Made by a program: the position numbers and the translations under genes
Assembly: GCA_964630795.1 (NCBI GenBank)
Contig: CAZVWF010000002.1
Coordinates: 40,867 to 104,866 of the forward strand
Source of the DNA: SZUA-117 sp964630795
GTDB taxonomy: Bacteria > Pseudomonadota > Gammaproteobacteria > Steroidobacterales > Woeseiaceae
Direction of reading: 5' to 3'
Length of the DNA: 64,000 bases
In this document: one piece after another, positions 7,902-17,050 of the stretch
Position numbering within the stretch: the stretch's first letter is position 1
Layout of the letters: the number at the start of each line of letters is the position of its first letter
The notes under the pieces: model-generated
The model's database searches: none
What the model saw: the letters and a program-made list of their open reading frames with translations, nothing else
What the model was told of the DNA's origin: nothing

Positions 7902-8396
7902 ATGGACCCGGAACTCATTCCACTGCGTGACCTGCACCTGCCAGACATGGTGGGCTGGTGGCCGCTGGCGCCGGGTTGGTGGTTCCTGATAGTCCTCGCA
8001 GCGGCAGGGGTTCTCTATCTCTTGTACAAGCAGTTCCTGAAATGGCGCTGGAATGCGGCGCGTCGCCTCGCCTTGTCGGAGCTTGCCAGGTTGCAACAGT
8101 CCTACGAGCAGGGTACGGATGCACTGATCCTGGCCAAGGAAGTATCTGAACTGCTCCGCCGCAGCATGCTGGCCTATGCGCCGCGAGGCGACGTTGCCGG
8201 CCTGACCGGGGCCGGGTGGCTGGAGTGGCTGGACCGGGGGCTGGAGGGCCGTCCCTTCACCGAAGGTGCCGGCCGAAACCTCGAGTCCCTTCCTTACAGG
8301 CGGCCGGAGAGTATCGACGACGATGCCGACATCAAAGGCTTGCTGGACGCCGTCCAGCGACGTCTGAAAACGCCGCTGTCCGAGGTGTCCGGCTGA
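7902..8396 (+). CDS. DUF4381 single-pass membrane protein
   Basis: The 164-residue protein begins with the DPELIPLRDLHLPDMVGWWP motif typical of DUF4381. One transmembrane helix follows (about 25-46), then a cytoplasmic helical tail with SELLRRSMLAY. Members sit in MoxR/Bat operons. Its stop overlaps the start of the next gene (ATGTG context, TGATG), which implies coupled translation. Confidence 0.85.
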   Translation: MDPELIPLRDLHLPDMVGWWPLAPGWWFLIVLAAAGVLYLLYKQFLKWRWNAARRLALSELARLQQSYEQGTDALILAKEVSELLRRSMLAYAPRGDVAGLTGAGWLEWLDRGLEGRPFTEGAGRNLESLPYRRPESIDDDADIKGLLDAVQRRLKTPLSEVSG

Positions 8397-9430
8397 TGTG
8401 GTCCCTGGCCTGGCCGTGGATGTTACTGGCGCTGCCGCTGCCGTTCCTGGTGCGCGTGTTGATGCCGCCGGTTGTCAGCACGCAGGACGCCGGGCTCCGG
8501 GTACCGAGTTTCAAGGGCTTTTCCATGCTCGCGGATCGCTCGGAGGTCGAGCAAATTTTCAACTGGCGGTTCTGGGTCGCTGTGGTTGCCTGGGCGCTGC
8601 TGGTACTCGCTGCCGCGCGCCCGGAGCGCATCGGCGACGAACTCGACGTGCCCGTTTCAGGGCGCAACCTGATGCTCGCCGTCGACCTGTCCGGCAGCAT
8701 GGATGCCAAGGATTTTGAACTTGGCAGTCGGCGCGTTGATCGTCTGACTGCCACGAAAGCCGTGGCTGCCGATTTCATCGTGCGCCGCGAAGGCGATCGA
8801 ATCGGACTGATCCTTTTCGGTGAGCGTGCTTACCTGCAAGTCCCGCTAACGCTGGATCGCGAGACCGTCAATACACTCCTTATGGAAGCGTTCATCGGCC
8901 TTGCCGGAGAGAAGACGGCAATCGGCGATGCGATTACGCTGGCTGTGAAACGCATTCATGACCAGGGCGAAGAAGGCGGCGAGCAGGTCCTGATTCTTCT
9001 GACCGACGGTGCCAATACGGCCGGCGAGATTGATCCACTCAAGGCGGCGGAACTGGCGCAGCAGATCGGGCTCCGCATTTATACGATTGGCATCGGCGCC
9101 GAACAGATGGTCGTGTCATCGATTACCGGCGGCATGCGCCGCGTAAACCCCTCGGCGGATCTCGATGAAGAAACCCTGACTGAAATTGCAGCGCTGACCG
9201 GCGGTCGGTATTTCCGCGCGAAAGACACGGCCGGATTGCAGGACATCTATCGGTTGCTGGACGAGATGGAGCCGGTCGCCGAACCGGAGGCTGGTTTTCG
9301 ACCGGTCAAGTCGCTCTACTTCTGGCCGCTGGGCGGCGCTTTCCTGCTGGCCATGTTCCTGGCTGCGATGAACCTGCTGGCGGGCCTGAGACTCGCCCGG
9401 GCAGGCAAGGTGAAATACAGTGCCGGCTGA
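8396..9430 (+). CDS. VWA-domain membrane protein, BatA-like
   Basis: This 344-residue protein has an N-terminal transmembrane segment, a second near residues 58-75, a VWA domain and a C-terminal helix near 315-335. The metal-ion-dependent adhesion site is intact (D97, S99 and S101 in DLSGSMD, with LTDGANTAGE further on). The ATG at 8396 overlaps the DUF4381 stop; reading further upstream would run through that gene. BatA is thought to work with MoxR and the other Bat proteins at the inner membrane, and bat operons have been tied to aerotolerance and stress resistance. Confidence 0.9.
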   Translation: MWSLAWPWMLLALPLPFLVRVLMPPVVSTQDAGLRVPSFKGFSMLADRSEVEQIFNWRFWVAVVAWALLVLAAARPERIGDELDVPVSGRNLMLAVDLSGSMDAKDFELGSRRVDRLTATKAVAADFIVRREGDRIGLILFGERAYLQVPLTLDRETVNTLLMEAFIGLAGEKTAIGDAITLAVKRIHDQGEEGGEQVLILLTDGANTAGEIDPLKAAELAQQIGLRIYTIGIGAEQMVVSSITGGMRRVNPSADLDEETLTEIAALTGGRYFRAKDTAGLQDIYRLLDEMEPVAEPEAGFRPVKSLYFWPLGGAFLLAMFLAAMNLLAGLRLARAGKVKYSAG

Positions 9431-11243
9431 GTTTCACTTTCTAAGACCCGACTGGCTGTGGGCCATCCCGCTGGTCGTTGCCGTCACCGTGTTGCTCGCG
9501 CGCCGGCGACTGGCACCCGGTAGCTGGCAATCTGTTATCGATCCGCGCCTCGTGCCCCACATTCTGTCGACGGGACAGATAAAGAACCTGACCTATCGAT
9601 GGTGGCTGATATTGATTGGTGGCACGCTCGCCGCACTCGCGCTGGCCGGACCCAGCTGGGACCGGGTGGAACAACCCGTGTTTCGCTCGGAACAGGCTAT
9701 CGTTATTGCCCTGGATCTGTCGCGATCGATGGACGCCCAGGACCTGGTACCAAGCCGCTTGACGCGGGCGCGGCTCAAAATACTGGACATCCTGCAGCAT
9801 CGGAGCAGCGGCCAGACTGCATTGGTAGTGTATTCATCCAATGCATTCACGGTGACGCCGCTCACGACCGATGCCGATACCGTTGCGGCGCTGGTCAATA
9901 GTTTGACAACCGACATCATGCCGAGTCGTGGCAGCTACCCGCTCGCCGCGATCAACAAGGGGCGCCAGCTCCTCGAACAAGCGGGTGTGGGACTGGGTGA
10001 AGTATTGCTCATCACCGATGGCGGATCGTCACCGGCTGCCGAACGTGCCGCCGAAGAAATGCGCGCAGCCGGGTACGGATTGTCTGTGCTTGCCGTCGGT
10101 ACCACCGATGGCGCACCCATTCCCCGTGCGGGCGGTGGTTTTGTCACCAACCGTTCGGGCAACATCGCAGTGCCCAAACTTGAAGCGTCCGGGCTGCAAC
10201 GACTGGCTGCTGCCGGTGGCGGTCGCTATGCGGTGATGACCGCTGACAACAGCGACATCGACAGGCTCCTGTCAGGCGATGCTGGTGCAGGCCCGGGGTC
10301 GGAATCGGATGAATCGCTGGCAACGGATCAGTGGCAGGAAGAGGGACCGTGGTTGCTGCTCTTGCTTGTGCCGATTGCCGCACTGGCCTTCCGCAAAGGA
10401 CTGGTCCTGTGCCTGTTGGTATTTCTCCTTCCGATTGCTGAACCCGCGCATGCGTTCACCTGGGAAGACCTGTGGCTGACAAAAGACCAGCAGGCGCAAC
10501 GATTGCTGGACGATGGAAGCCCGGCTGACGCTGCGCAGCTTTTCGAAGACCAGCGCTGGCGGGCGGTTGCCAACTATCGTGCCGGTGATTATGGAACGAG
10601 CGCGGCAGGCTTTGATGATCTCGAAGACACGGCGAGCGTGTACAACAAAGGCACGGCACTGGCGAAGATGGGCGAATTCCAGGCCGCGATAGACGTGTAC
10701 GACGAGTTGCTGGAGGTTGCTCCCGGACACGAGGACGCGCAATACAACCGGGATCTCTTGCAGGATATGCTGGAGCAACAGCAGGATTCGCAGGCAGGCG
10801 AGCAGGGTAACCAGGAGAACTCGGCCGAAGCCGGGGGTGGCGCACAGCAGTCAGAGGGTCAGAGCGAATCCGATCAGGCTGGTCAGGAGGGTGCGACCGG
10901 GGATCCAGGCTCCGAGGGCCAGCAGGGTGAGTCGTCGGTACGCGACGAGGAAGGCGCGAGCCAGGAAGACCTCGAGGCGATGCAACAGGAACTGGAGCGG
11001 GCCGCGCAGCAGGCGATGCAGCAATCCGCCGAGGCACAGGAAGAACAGGGTATAAGCGAAGCAGAAGCGGAAGCGATGCGGCGTGCCCAGGAACAACAAC
11101 AGGCGATGGAGCAATGGCTGCGTCGTATCCCGAACGATCCGGGCGGACTGCTTCGCCGGAAGTTCCGCTATCAATATCAACGGCAAGGCAGGGACCAGGA
11201 CGGCAATAATCTCTGGCCCGATGACGAGGCTCAACCATGGTAA
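9420..11243 (+). CDS. VWA plus TPR membrane protein, fused BatB/BatC-like
   Basis: The 607-residue protein joins two activities often encoded separately. Residues 1-310 form a BatB-like half: membrane segments and a VWA domain with D99, S101 and S103 (DLSRSMD). After a membrane helix near 318-345, residues 350-440 form tetratricopeptide repeats like BatC (VYNKGTALAKMGEFQAAIDV). A long glutamine/glutamate/glycine-rich low-complexity region (about 450-570) follows, then a basic tail ending WPDDEAQPW. GTG at 9420 overlaps the batA-like stop by 11 bp. Confidence 0.88.
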   Translation: MPAEFHFLRPDWLWAIPLVVAVTVLLARRRLAPGSWQSVIDPRLVPHILSTGQIKNLTYRWWLILIGGTLAALALAGPSWDRVEQPVFRSEQAIVIALDLSRSMDAQDLVPSRLTRARLKILDILQHRSSGQTALVVYSSNAFTVTPLTTDADTVAALVNSLTTDIMPSRGSYPLAAINKGRQLLEQAGVGLGEVLLITDGGSSPAAERAAEEMRAAGYGLSVLAVGTTDGAPIPRAGGGFVTNRSGNIAVPKLEASGLQRLAAAGGGRYAVMTADNSDIDRLLSGDAGAGPGSESDESLATDQWQEEGPWLLLLLVPIAALAFRKGLVLCLLVFLLPIAEPAHAFTWEDLWLTKDQQAQRLLDDGSPADAAQLFEDQRWRAVANYRAGDYGTSAAGFDDLEDTASVYNKGTALAKMGEFQAAIDVYDELLEVAPGHEDAQYNRDLLQDMLEQQQDSQAGEQGNQENSAEAGGGAQQSEGQSESDQAGQEGATGDPGSEGQQGESSVRDEEGASQEDLEAMQQELERAAQQAMQQSAEAQEEQGISEAEAEAMRRAQEQQQAMEQWLRRIPNDPGGLLRRKFRYQYQRQGRDQDGNNLWPDDEAQPW

Positions 11244-12916
11244 ACACGACGGTCCACCGACTTCAGTTCGCGGTATTTCTATTCGCGCTTTTGTTCGCCG
11301 GTGCGACGCAGGCAGCGGTGATTGCGAGCATTGATCGGGCCAACGTCGAACTGAATGAATCCTTCACCCTCAAGGTCACGGTCGATACCGCCATCGACGT
11401 CGAGCCGGACGCGTCGGCGCTCGAAGAGGATTTCTTGGTAGGCACGCGAAGCCAGTTGAGCAATACCACGATCGTCAATGGCCAGATCAGCCGGTCAAGA
11501 ACCTGGACCTATGTGCTGATGGCGAAGCGTGAGGGGAACCTTATTATTCCGCCCGTGCGAATCGCTAATGAGCAAAGCGAACCGGTATCCATCACGGTAA
11601 CGCCGCCTTCGACCAACATACCGGGCGAGGCCGATATTTTTGTTACGACCGAAGTCGACCACGATGAGAGTTTCGTCCAGGCGCAGGTACTCTATCGGGT
11701 CAAGGTGTATCGGGCGGTCGCCACGCGCCAGCCACGACTCAGTGAACCGTCAATAGAGGGTGTCGAGGTGCTGATCGAGTCCGCGGGAGAGGAACGAAGC
11801 TACGAATCCATTTTGAATGGCAAGGCATACAACGTCGTCGAACGTGTGTACGCACTTTTCCCGCAGGAAAGCGGTACGATTTCCATCGCGCCGGCGCGTT
11901 TCGAAGCTCGCGTGCTGCGCAATGGCCGGATCACGGGACGGAAGATCTTCGAATCCGGCGCCATCGATGTCGTCGTCAACCCGATTCCGCCGCCGCCTGC
12001 CGACTATCCGGACGCGGTCTGGTTTCCGGCCAAATCTGTCGTACTGAGCGAAGACTGGTCGCGCGAGCCGGGCACCTTGCCCGCGGGTGAGCCTATTACG
12101 CGTCACATTACCGTAACGGCGGTCGGCCAGTTATCGACCCAGATTCCGGTGATCGAGCCCGCCAATTCGGACAACATAAAGGTGTACCCGGACAAGCCAG
12201 AGTTCCGGGATGTCGCAGAGCCCACCGGGATTCGCGCGGTGCGCAGGGACCAGTACGCGATGATCGGCGTGACCGCCGGGGAAGTGGTGCTGCCTGACGT
12301 CAATTTGCCCTGGTGGAATATCGATGCCGCCGAGTGGCAGGTGGCGACCTTGCCGGGTACCACGCTGAGCATTTCTCCCTCGGCCAATGCCGTTTTGCCG
12401 CAGCCGGCGCCGGTTGAGCCGGCGGCCGATGACACCGGATCCGCGGTTGAGACGCAGATTGTCTACGTTGATTTCTGGCTTTACGTCAGCGCTGGTCTGG
12501 CGGGCGTATGGCTGATGACAGTGATTGCCTGGTGGTGGTCGCGGCGGCCGGTATCCCGGGAGCCGAAGGAACCGGCACCACCGCCAATCCACAAGCAACA
12601 AGCCAGGTGGCTGAAGGCGGCCCGCAAAGCCGCACAGGCCGGAGACGCAGCCGGCATCAAATCCAGCCTGCTGGAATGGGGTCGGCTTGAGTGGCCCGAC
12701 AAACCGCCGCGGAGTATCGGCGAGTTTTCGAATCGTGTTGCGATTCCCCTGTCGACTCAACTCCAGGCGATGTGCAGCGCGAGTTACGGGCCGGGTGACC
12801 GGGAGTGGAGCGGCGAGGAACTGGCGAAGTCCCTGCGATCGATCTCTGTACTGCGTGAAGCAGAACCCGAACGGCCGACCGATACGTTGCCGCCGCTGAG
12901 CCCGGTCAATCCCTGA
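11237..12916 (+). CDS. BatD-like protein (oxygen tolerance family)
   Basis: The 559-residue protein has a signal peptide (FAVFLFALLFAGATQAA). Repeated immunoglobulin-like beta domains follow, beginning ASIDRANVELNESFTLKV, with the family-typical QISRSRTWTYVLMAKREG near 90-108. One transmembrane helix lies near 413-433, and the cytoplasmic tail resembles that of other BatD proteins. Its ATG overlaps the preceding stop (ATGGTAA). It is the last gene of the operon and is likely the periplasmic face of the MoxR/Bat complex. Confidence 0.88.
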   Translation: MVNTTVHRLQFAVFLFALLFAGATQAAVIASIDRANVELNESFTLKVTVDTAIDVEPDASALEEDFLVGTRSQLSNTTIVNGQISRSRTWTYVLMAKREGNLIIPPVRIANEQSEPVSITVTPPSTNIPGEADIFVTTEVDHDESFVQAQVLYRVKVYRAVATRQPRLSEPSIEGVEVLIESAGEERSYESILNGKAYNVVERVYALFPQESGTISIAPARFEARVLRNGRITGRKIFESGAIDVVVNPIPPPPADYPDAVWFPAKSVVLSEDWSREPGTLPAGEPITRHITVTAVGQLSTQIPVIEPANSDNIKVYPDKPEFRDVAEPTGIRAVRRDQYAMIGVTAGEVVLPDVNLPWWNIDAAEWQVATLPGTTLSISPSANAVLPQPAPVEPAADDTGSAVETQIVYVDFWLYVSAGLAGVWLMTVIAWWWSRRPVSREPKEPAPPPIHKQQARWLKAARKAAQAGDAAGIKSSLLEWGRLEWPDKPPRSIGEFSNRVAIPLSTQLQAMCSASYGPGDREWSGEELAKSLRSISVLREAEPERPTDTLPPLSPVNP

Positions 12917-12947
12917 ACCGAGGTGCCCCGGCCGGCTTCGACCCCGC

Positions 12948-13367
12948 CTACCAGGTGCCTGAGTTTTCCATGGAGGCCCAGGGTTCCGCAGGCGCCAGTG
13001 CATCTCCCTTCTGCAGCAATTCAATCGAGATATTGTCCGGCGACCGGACAAACGCCATCCAGCCATCGCGCGGCGGCCGGTTGATGGTTACACCTGCATC
13101 CATCAATCGCTGACAGGTCGCGTAGATATCATCGACGGCGTAGGCCAGGTGCCCGAAGTTGCGTCCTTCGCCACAGGTCTCCGGGTCCCAGTTCCAGGTC
13201 AGCTCGATCTGCGCATCTTCGTCGCCAGGCGCGGCCAGGAAGACCAGCGTGAACCGACCGGCTTCTACGTCCTTACGGCGTAACTCGATGAGGCCGAGCT
13301 TGTTGCAGTAAAAGTCCAGGGATGCGTCGAGGTCGGTGACGCGGACCATGGTGTGCAGGTATTTCAT
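12948..13367 (-). CDS. gloA: Lactoylglutathione lyase (glyoxalase I)
   Basis: Glyoxalase I converts the hemithioacetal of methylglyoxal and glutathione to S-lactoylglutathione. The 139-residue protein has the four metal ligands at the expected places: H5, E55, H73 and E116. The ATG at 13367 (MKYLHTMVRV) gives the normal family length; the frame stays open further upstream but would overlap the divergent HAD gene. The length is close to E. coli GloA (135). Confidence 0.93.
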   Translation of the reverse strand: MKYLHTMVRVTDLDASLDFYCNKLGLIELRRKDVEAGRFTLVFLAAPGDEDAQIELTWNWDPETCGEGRNFGHLAYAVDDIYATCQRLMDAGVTINRPPRDGWMAFVRSPDNISIELLQKGDALAPAEPWASMENSGTW

Positions 13368-13418
13368 GGCGGGATTCCGGGGCTGTCTGGTTGAACTGCT
13401 GCAGCGTATAAGACGACA

Positions 13419-14141
13419 ATGAAGCCGCAGTTTCAACCGGATCAAGTCATGCACCGAATTCGCGCCCTTACGCTGGATCTCGACAACACACTCTGGGATA
13501 TCGACTCGGTAATTCATCGGGCCGAAACGACGTTGTGGCAGTGGCTTGGCGAACACTACCCGCGCACCCACGATCGCTGGTCAGCCGATGATCTGATCAG
13601 CCTGCGCCGTGACATCATGGACAAACACCGTGACAGGCACTTCGACCTGCGATTCCTGCGCAAGAAGGTCCTGGAGCAAGTCGCGGAGTCGTCGGGCTAC
13701 GACGAATCGCTGGTGGAACCCGCTTTTGAGATATTCGACGATGTTCGTAACGATGTTGAGTTGTATCCCGACGTGCCAGAGGCGCTCGAATCCCTGTATT
13801 CGCGCTACACCGTGGTTGCATTGACGAATGGCAATTCGAATCTCGAAAAGATCGGGATTCGACATTGGTTTCACGGTGTAGTGACCGCCGTGGACGCGGG
13901 TGCAGCAAAGCCGGATCGACAGATATTTGACGTTGCTGTGGGCGAGGTGGGCGTTCGGCCGGAAGAGATTCTTCACGTCGGTGATCATCCGACGGCTGAC
14001 ATCGATGGCGCCCGGCAGGCGGGTATGCGAACGGCGTGGATCAATCGCAATGCTGCGGTCTGGCCGGATGAGCTGGACCACCCGGATGCTGTCATCACTA
14101 CGATGGTCGAGCTGCGTGAGCTGCTCGAATCGGCACGGTAG
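13419..14141 (+). CDS. HAD-superfamily phosphatase, YigB-like
   Basis: The 240-residue protein has HAD motif I (LTLDLDNTLWDID, about 16-28), motif II (VALTNGNS) and motifs III/IV (AAKPDRQIF, HVGDHPTADIDGARQAG). The LTLDLDNTLWD start with a helical cap resembles YigB, which dephosphorylates a riboflavin precursor and other sugar phosphates. Specificity in this family is hard to read from sequence. An internal ATG ten codons in is an alternative start. The next gene begins 5 bp after its stop. Confidence 0.8.
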   Translation: MKPQFQPDQVMHRIRALTLDLDNTLWDIDSVIHRAETTLWQWLGEHYPRTHDRWSADDLISLRRDIMDKHRDRHFDLRFLRKKVLEQVAESSGYDESLVEPAFEIFDDVRNDVELYPDVPEALESLYSRYTVVALTNGNSNLEKIGIRHWFHGVVTAVDAGAAKPDRQIFDVAVGEVGVRPEEILHVGDHPTADIDGARQAGMRTAWINRNAAVWPDELDHPDAVITTMVELRELLESAR

Positions 14142-14146
14142 ATCTC

Positions 14147-15055
14147 ATGTCGGGGCGACCCCGAATCATCTACATTCCCGGGCTCAAACCGAAGCCCGAG
14201 CCACCACGCTACCGTACGCAATTATTGCGCTGCCTGGTCGAGGGGGTTCGGCGAATCGATCCACATACTGCAGATGCGATTGCCGGGCCGGAAGCCTTCC
14301 ACGTCGTCAGCTGGACCTACGACTTTTACGGCGAGCACCGCGATATTGCACTCGATCTCGCTGACATCGATTCCCTGCTGGCCCGGGAACGAGCCAGCGA
14401 GGAGGACATCGAGACTGCGGTATCGTTGAAGCGACGGTTCATCATCAGGTTATTCCGGATCGCCAACTATCTGCCGTTTATCGTGCCAGGCCTCGCCACT
14501 GATGAGATCGAGGTGCACCTGCGTGACTATTTCCGCTATGTCAGGAACAACCGTGGCATAGCGCAGGCCGCACGCGACAAACTAAAGGTGGCACTCGTGG
14601 ATGCTGCGTCGTCGGGTCGACGTGTTTTGCTTCTGGCACACAGCATGGGGTCTGTCATCGCCTGGGACGCACTTTGGCAGATGACCCGCGATGGCGTGGA
14701 GGCGCCGGTCGATCAGTTCGTGACGATCGGCAGCCCGCTTGGGCAGAAAATCGTACAGCGTCGTCTGCTTGGCCGACAGGAAAGCGAGGAGCGCCGGTAC
14801 CCGGACGGCATAAATCACTGGATCAATATCGCGGCGATCGGTGAATTGACCGCGATCGACCGGTACCTGCGAAACGATTTCTCGGGAATGACCCGACAGG
14901 GCCGGGTGCGCAGTATCGATGATCATGAATGCTTTAACTGGTACCACATGCACGGCGCGCTGAACGTCCACGCCGAGTATGGTTACCTCGTTAACGAAGT
15001 AACCGCACAAAGCGTGGTTGACTGGTGGCCGGGTATCGGTTCAGCCGGGGAATGA
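14147..15055 (+). CDS. Alpha/beta-hydrolase-like protein of unknown substrate
   Basis: The 302-residue protein has a nucleophile elbow, LLLAHSMGSVIAWD (about 163-176), and an opening IIYIPGL like an oxyanion strand. No signal peptide is present. DDHECFNWYHMHGALN near 262-277 may supply the catalytic histidine. I cannot name a substrate; the fold suggests an esterase or lipase. It follows the HAD gene by 5 bp, and its stop abuts the stop of the convergent ompA-like gene. Confidence 0.7.
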   Translation: MSGRPRIIYIPGLKPKPEPPRYRTQLLRCLVEGVRRIDPHTADAIAGPEAFHVVSWTYDFYGEHRDIALDLADIDSLLARERASEEDIETAVSLKRRFIIRLFRIANYLPFIVPGLATDEIEVHLRDYFRYVRNNRGIAQAARDKLKVALVDAASSGRRVLLLAHSMGSVIAWDALWQMTRDGVEAPVDQFVTIGSPLGQKIVQRRLLGRQESEERRYPDGINHWINIAAIGELTAIDRYLRNDFSGMTRQGRVRSIDDHECFNWYHMHGALNVHAEYGYLVNEVTAQSVVDWWPGIGSAGE

Positions 15056-15084
15056 TCAAGCCGGATCCAGGTTCGGCTTGATCA
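15053..15084. terminator. Inverted repeat spanning two abutting convergent stop codons
   Basis: TGATCAAGCCG (15053-15063) pairs perfectly with CGGCTTGATCA (15074-15084) around a 10-nt loop. It covers both stop codons and the last codons of the leftward ompA-like gene. There is no T-tract, so intrinsic termination is unproven; it may act as a transcript-end hairpin for both genes. Confidence 0.45.
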
Positions 15085-16522
15085 CAATATCGATGCGTCG
15101 ATTCCTGGCGCGGCCGGATTCGGTCTCATTATTGGCAACCGGGTTGGTTTCACCGAAACCGGTTGCGATCAGACGATAGCTGGCGATTCTCATCGCATTA
15201 ATCATGTATTGCTGTACGGATTCGGCGCGTTCCTGGGACAAGCGCTGGTTGGAGGCGTCGCCTCCGTAGGAATCGGTGTGGCCCTCAATGATGAGGTCAC
15301 TGCGCGGGAAGACATCGATCGCCTGTTCCACCTTGCCCAGCAGGTCGAAGTCCTCCTGCTTGATCTCGGCCTTGCCGCTGTCGAATGTCAGGCCAACCAG
15401 TCGCAGGATGACATTATTGCCTTCACGGAATACACGGGCTTCGCTACGGCTGAACATTTTCTCGACCTGTTCGAACTGCGCCTTGATGCGCTCCTCCGCT
15501 TCCAGTCGCTGGATGAGCGCTGCTCGTTCCGCGGTGGCACCGCCCAGGCGCTCATCGAGTGCCCGAATCTCGTCTTCCATATCGGCGAGACGCAGAATAT
15601 TTGATTCGACTTCCTGTTCGAGGCTCTGAATCTCGTTGCGCTGGTTCTCGATATAGGTCACCAGCTCCAGCTCCAGCTCGTCATGGCCTTCTGCCATCAC
15701 CGGCGTGATGTCGGCCATGCTGGCGATGTTGCGTAACGGCTCTTCCCACTGCAGCACAAGTTCTTCGACGGTCAGATCCTTTCGCCTGACGTCGCGAACG
15801 ATTTCTGACAGGTAGATCGCGTGTTTGGCTTCGTAGTTAGCCTGTCGAGCGAGACTGCGTGGCATGTCCGTGTCATAGCGATTTTCATTGAGTTCGCGCT
15901 CGGCATCGGCGAGCAGTTGCTCGGCCTTGCCCAGTGTGATGGGTGCGTAGCGACCCACTCGCGCCCGATCCGCATCCGCCAGCAGGCGACGAGTCTCACT
16001 CAGATACTGAGCCTTGATGGCAATGAGTTCGGCATCGCGGTAATAGACTGTCGCCTCGATGTCACTTTCCCTGGCACGTTGAAGGTCGCCGCGCTCCAGG
16101 TATCGAATCGTGTTGCCGAATTCCCGCTGCGCCCGATCCCAGGCTTCCCTGGCCAGTTCGGGTGCGCGGGCGTTCGCCGCGTCCTGGCGACTCTTCATGA
16201 CCTGCGCCAGTTCGGTTTGGGCGAGTTCCGCCGCATTGGCGGCTGCGAGGAAATTCTCCTCCGCTTCGCTGGCCTTTCTGCGCACGTACTCGATGTTCCC
16301 GCCTTCCTCGAGACTGGCCTCGGCGTCCCGGTAATCTTCCATGCCTTCGCCATAGCTGCGAGGCGCCAGGAGCCTGGCGTCGAGTAGGTCGGCCGCATCT
16401 TTGGCTGCGTCTGCATCCCGGAAAAAGATTGGACGCAGTTCGTCCTGCGCTGTTGCACCCTCTGCGCCGGTCAGGAGGACGGCGAGCAGGAGCATTCTGA
16501 CAAAAGAGGAAGTGGAGGCCAT
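15056..16522 (-). CDS. OmpA-family peptidoglycan-binding protein with long helical N-terminal region
   Basis: The 488-residue protein has a signal peptide (LLLAVLLTGAEGATAQ). Several hundred residues of charged, alanine-rich helix follow (DUF4398-like repeats, about 40-250), then a coiled coil (about 275-350). A C-terminal OmpA domain carries LTFDSGKAEI near 377 and IIEGHTDSYGGDASNQRLSQ. The OmpA domain should bind peptidoglycan; the helical part could span the periplasm. No outer-membrane barrel is visible. Transcription is convergent with the hydrolase gene. Confidence 0.88.
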   Translation of the reverse strand: MASTSSFVRMLLLAVLLTGAEGATAQDELRPIFFRDADAAKDAADLLDARLLAPRSYGEGMEDYRDAEASLEEGGNIEYVRRKASEAEENFLAAANAAELAQTELAQVMKSRQDAANARAPELAREAWDRAQREFGNTIRYLERGDLQRARESDIEATVYYRDAELIAIKAQYLSETRRLLADADRARVGRYAPITLGKAEQLLADAERELNENRYDTDMPRSLARQANYEAKHAIYLSEIVRDVRRKDLTVEELVLQWEEPLRNIASMADITPVMAEGHDELELELVTYIENQRNEIQSLEQEVESNILRLADMEDEIRALDERLGGATAERAALIQRLEAEERIKAQFEQVEKMFSRSEARVFREGNNVILRLVGLTFDSGKAEIKQEDFDLLGKVEQAIDVFPRSDLIIEGHTDSYGGDASNQRLSQERAESVQQYMINAMRIASYRLIATGFGETNPVANNETESGRARNRRIDIVIKPNLDPA

Positions 16523-16712
16523 CTTGTAGTACCGCTGTTAAGTCGTGTTAAAGCCAGGTCGCGCCGATACGCAGGGATTGCATCTTACATATTGCGCCTG
16601 CCGGAATCTGTGCTGTAGCTCAGCTTATCCGCCAAAGCTTATGTCATGTCGGGCTATTTTACGCCCAAATATGGATTTGCGGGGCCTCCAGGAGATACGG
16701 GCATGTTCACTT

Positions 16713-16728
16713 TGTGACCCAGGTCACT
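16713..16728. promoter_or_regulatory. CRP/Vfr-like half-palindrome site
   Basis: TGTGA-N6-TCACT matches 9 of 10 conserved positions of the CRP operator. It lies 85 bp before the ATG of a 65-residue protein and about 190 bp before the start of the divergent ompA-like gene. Function is inferred from the sequence only. Confidence 0.35.
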
Positions 16729-16812
16729 ATTCGGAACTTCGCAGGCGATCGGCCGGCAAATTGTGGCGTGACTCACAGAAGCAAACGCGACGTATCCGTA
16801 ATCTTGGTACCC

Positions 16813-17010
16813 ATGTCTGTCAAGTACTACACACAGTTCAAGCTCACCGACGTTAATTTTCACGGCGGCAACGAGTTTTCGGGTGTCGTGGAATTGTCGC
16901 ACCCGATGGACTTGGGCTCCGATGTCACGGACATCGAAGCGATACTGGCCAGGAATTTTGACCTGCAACAGAGCGCTGTACAGCTCGTTAGCTGGTCACG
17001 GTTGCACTGA
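16813..17010 (+). CDS. Small protein of unknown function (65 residues)
   Basis: The ATG at 16813 gives a compact protein starting MSVKYYTQFKLTDVNF and ending LVSWSRLH. It has alternating polar and hydrophobic positions like a small beta/alpha fold and no signal peptide. The frame is open further upstream, but that part overlaps a CRP-like site. A clear intrinsic terminator 40 bp downstream makes a real single-gene unit likely. No strong Shine-Dalgarno sequence precedes it. I recognise no family. Confidence 0.6.
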   Translation: MSVKYYTQFKLTDVNFHGGNEFSGVVELSHPMDLGSDVTDIEAILARNFDLQQSAVQLVSWSRLH

Positions 17011-17050
17011 GCTTGCTTATTGGCGTTTGAATCTTTTTCCCCCTGATTCT

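Noticed and set aside
10456..11247. A 263-codon minus-strand frame with a Pro/Arg-rich product
   Set aside because: It is opposite the low-complexity tail of the fused Bat protein, which generates long antisense frames; no start signal.
16600..16660. TGTAGCTCAG stretch resembling the start of a tRNA
   Set aside because: No acceptor stem, anticodon arm or T-loop follows. No tRNA or rRNA gene was found anywhere in the window.
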